From: Legionella genomosp. 1
GTDB lineage: Bacteria; Pseudomonadota; Gammaproteobacteria; Legionellales; Legionellaceae
Direction of reading: 5' to 3'
Assembly: GCA_945867185.1 (NCBI GenBank)
Contig: CAMBHM010000074.1
Location: 1 to 7,115 of the forward strand
Length of the DNA stretch: 7,115 nucleotides
A program made the position numbers and the translations under genes. The notes below the pieces were generated by a model. It made no database searches, was not told the DNA's origin, and saw nothing but the letters and a program-made list of their open reading frames with translations. Positions 5,291-7,115 of the stretch are shown here, piece after piece (position 1 is the first letter of the stretch; every line of letters begins with the position of its first letter).

Positions 5291-7115
5291 TCAGATCCCG
5301 ATTGATAATTTTTTCACAGTACGACCGCCATACATGGCATTCACAATAGCACGGGTGTAAGTGACACCCGTCAGCATAGAGGTCAACAAGCCTAATGACA
5401 ATGTCACAGCAAATCCACGCACAGGGCCCGTTCCAACAGAAAACAACACAATAGCGACGATGAGTGTCGTGATGTTGGCATCAAGAATCGTTGAAAACGC
5501 CCGCTCATAGCCCGCATAGATGGCCGCTTGCGGCGACATCCCATGCCGCAATTCTTCTCGAATACGCTCATAGATCAACACATTCGCATCGACAGCCATC
5601 CCCACTGTTAACACGATACCTGCTATTCCTGGCAAGGTCAGTGTCGCTCCAATCATTGACAAAAGCGCACAAAGCAAAATCAGGTTAAGCAATAACGCCA
5701 CGTTTGCAACCAACCCAAAAAATCGGTAATACAATAACATCAATATCAGGATAAGACCCATGCCCACTTCTAAAGAGACCATGCCGCGTTGAATATTTTC
5801 TTTACCAAGGGTTGGGCCAACGGTACGTTCCTCTACGGGATAAATGGCAGCAGGCAACGCACCTGCTCGCAACAGCAACGCCAAATTACTGGATTCTTTC
5901 GCGTCAGTCAGTCCCGTGATCTGAAAATTGTTACCTAACGCATTTTGTATGACCGGCGCACTGATAACCCGCTCCTCATGGTGCGTGACATGCTTGGTGT
6001 TATCCCCGTGTCCTTCTGTATCCGTTTTGGTTTCCACAAAAACAATGGCCATGCGTTTACCAATATTTTCACGGGTTATTTTAGTAAAGAATGCCTCCCC
6101 GCCACCGCCTAATTGAATCTGTACTGCAGGGGTTGCGGTTTGTTGATCAAAACTTGAAATCGCACTGGTGATGGAATCTCCACTCAATACCACTTGTCGC
6201 TTTAACAAAATAGGCCGACCATCCATCATGAATAGTTTACTACCTAAAGGAATAGCTCCCGTTTGCTTCGCCAATTGCGGATCATTGTTTTGATCGACCA
6301 AATGAAATTGCAAGGTTGCCGTTCCTCCCAAAATTTGTTTGGCTCGAGCTGCATCTTGAATACCTGGCAAATCAACTGCCACACGAGTCGAGCCTTGCTG
6401 TTGAACCACCGCTTCCCCAACTCCCAACTCATTCACCCGATTTCTAAGAATGCTCATGGTTTGATCGATGGTATTTTGCCGAATGGTATTCAATTCAGCC
6501 GGTGACAGTGAAGCAGTCAGGTCAAGCGTCTCATCTTTGCGCGTAAAATTCATACCGGGCTGTTTCTGACGTAACTCAACCGAGGCCTCTTCAAGCGCTT
6601 CTGGTGTGCGAAAACGAACCGATATTCCCGTGTTCGCAACATAACGAATTCCAGAATACCGAACCGATGCTTCTCGCAAATCTTGCCCCATGCTTTTCAT
6701 CAAGCCTTCATAACGGCGATTGATAACACTCTCAATATCCACTTCTAGCAAAAAATGTACCCCACCTCGCAAATCCAACCCCTGCTTCATCGGCTCCGCA
6801 TGAATCGCAGACAACCAAGCAGGCGTTGAAGGAGCCAGATTCAATGCTACTGTATAATGCGGACCCAATGCCTTTTTTAAGACATCCCTGGCTTGCAATT
6901 GTAGATCCGTTGAGGCAAACCGAACCTCAAGACGGGCATTGGTATCCGTAATGGCTTGATACGATAACTGAGCACCCTCTAGGATCTGCTTTATCTGCTT
7001 CTCTATAGCAGCTATCGTTATCGAGGTATCTGAAGACACCTGCACCACCGGATTTTCTGTGTACAGGTTGGGAATAGCATATAATAAGCCGACCACCACA
7101 AGGGCTATCAACAGT
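5291..7115 (-). CDS. secD: Protein translocase subunit SecD (5' end outside window)
   Basis: The reading frame stays open to the right edge; the in-frame TTG at 7111 is not the true start, since E. coli SecD has about 14 more residues before this point. Counting from that TTG (606 residues), the remnant of the first membrane helix runs to YAIPNLY, then QGLDLRGGVHFLLEVD (110-125), RNRVNELGVGEAVVQQQG (223-240), VDLPG, SGDSIT and RAGALPA in the large periplasmic region, GPTLGKENIQRG at the second helix, and GIAGIVLTVGMAVDANVLIYERI with Asp508, equivalent to the E. coli Asp519 needed for proton-coupled function. The end, VKKLSIGI, is nearly identical to the enterobacterial one. SecD and SecF form the membrane complex that draws exported proteins through the Sec channel. 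YajC often precedes secD but would lie outside the window. Confidence 0.98.
   Translation of the reverse strand, partial: LLIALVVVGLLYAIPNLYTENPVVQVSSDTSITIAAIEKQIKQILEGAQLSYQAITDTNARLEVRFASTDLQLQARDVLKKALGPHYTVALNLAPSTPAWLSAIHAEPMKQGLDLRGGVHFLLEVDIESVINRRYEGLMKSMGQDLREASVRYSGIRYVANTGISVRFRTPEALEEASVELRQKQPGMNFTRKDETLDLTASLSPAELNTIRQNTIDQTMSILRNRVNELGVGEAVVQQQGSTRVAVDLPGIQDAARAKQILGGTATLQFHLVDQNNDPQLAKQTGAIPLGSKLFMMDGRPILLKRQVVLSGDSITSAISSFDQQTATPAVQIQLGGGGEAFFTKITRENIGKRMAIVFVETKTDTEGHGDNTKHVTHHEERVISAPVIQNALGNNFQITGLTDAKESSNLALLLRAGALPAAIYPVEERTVGPTLGKENIQRGMVSLEVGMGLILILMLLYYRFFGLVANVALLLNLILLCALLSMIGATLTLPGIAGIVLTVGMAVDANVLIYERIREELRHGMSPQAAIYAGYERAFSTILDANITTLIVAIVLFSVGTGPVRGFAVTLSLGLLTSMLTGVTYTRAIVNAMYGGRTVKKLSIGI

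Noticed and set aside
5291..7111. TTG at 7111 as the secD start codon
   Set aside because: The frame continues to the window edge and the first membrane helix is incomplete from this point, so the true start is outside the window.

Overview
The window looks like chromosomal DNA from a gammaproteobacterium with an intracellular or host-associated lifestyle. SecD and SecF are clearly gammaproteobacterial in motif content. A large ankyrin-repeat protein with a toxin-like glycosyltransferase head sits beside these housekeeping genes, a combination typical of Legionellales-type genomes (Legionella, Coxiella and relatives). The placement is inference: no 16S or other decisive marker is present, and base composition was not computed.

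Layout. The left edge (minus strand) holds the start of a pilin-type operon: a very short 67-residue prepilin-like gene, overlapped by 8 bp by a second prepilin-like gene cut by the window edge. A 145-bp divergent intergenic region (264-408) carries a near-palindrome, an extended -10 candidate and a small stem-loop. On the plus strand follows a tight two-gene unit: a HisC-family PLP aminotransferase and a PhhB-type pterin-4a-carbinolamine dehydratase, overlapping by 11 bp. Convergent to it, and overlapping the 3' end of phhB by 14 bp, is an 815-codon minus-strand gene. Its N-terminal half is a GT-A glycosyltransferase with the SD-x-x-R and D-x-D geometry of the clostridial toxin TcdB, and its C-terminal part is an ankyrin-repeat array. 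The right part holds secF and the 5'-truncated secD, also on the minus strand, 13 bp apart.

How they work together. SecD and SecF are partners in the membrane complex that uses the proton gradient to assist Sec-dependent export. HisC and PhhB plausibly serve aromatic amino acid metabolism: PhhB recycles the pterin cofactor of phenylalanine hydroxylase, and HisC-family enzymes often also transaminate phenylalanine and tyrosine. The two pilin-like genes probably encode minor pilins of a type IV pilus or competence system. The ankyrin glycosyltransferase is the most unusual item. It is best read as a candidate secreted effector that modifies a host protein with a sugar, with the ankyrin repeats as the likely target-binding part; secretion and target are unproven. 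No tRNA, rRNA, insertion sequence or CRISPR array was seen, and no gene-free stretch exceeds 300 bp.
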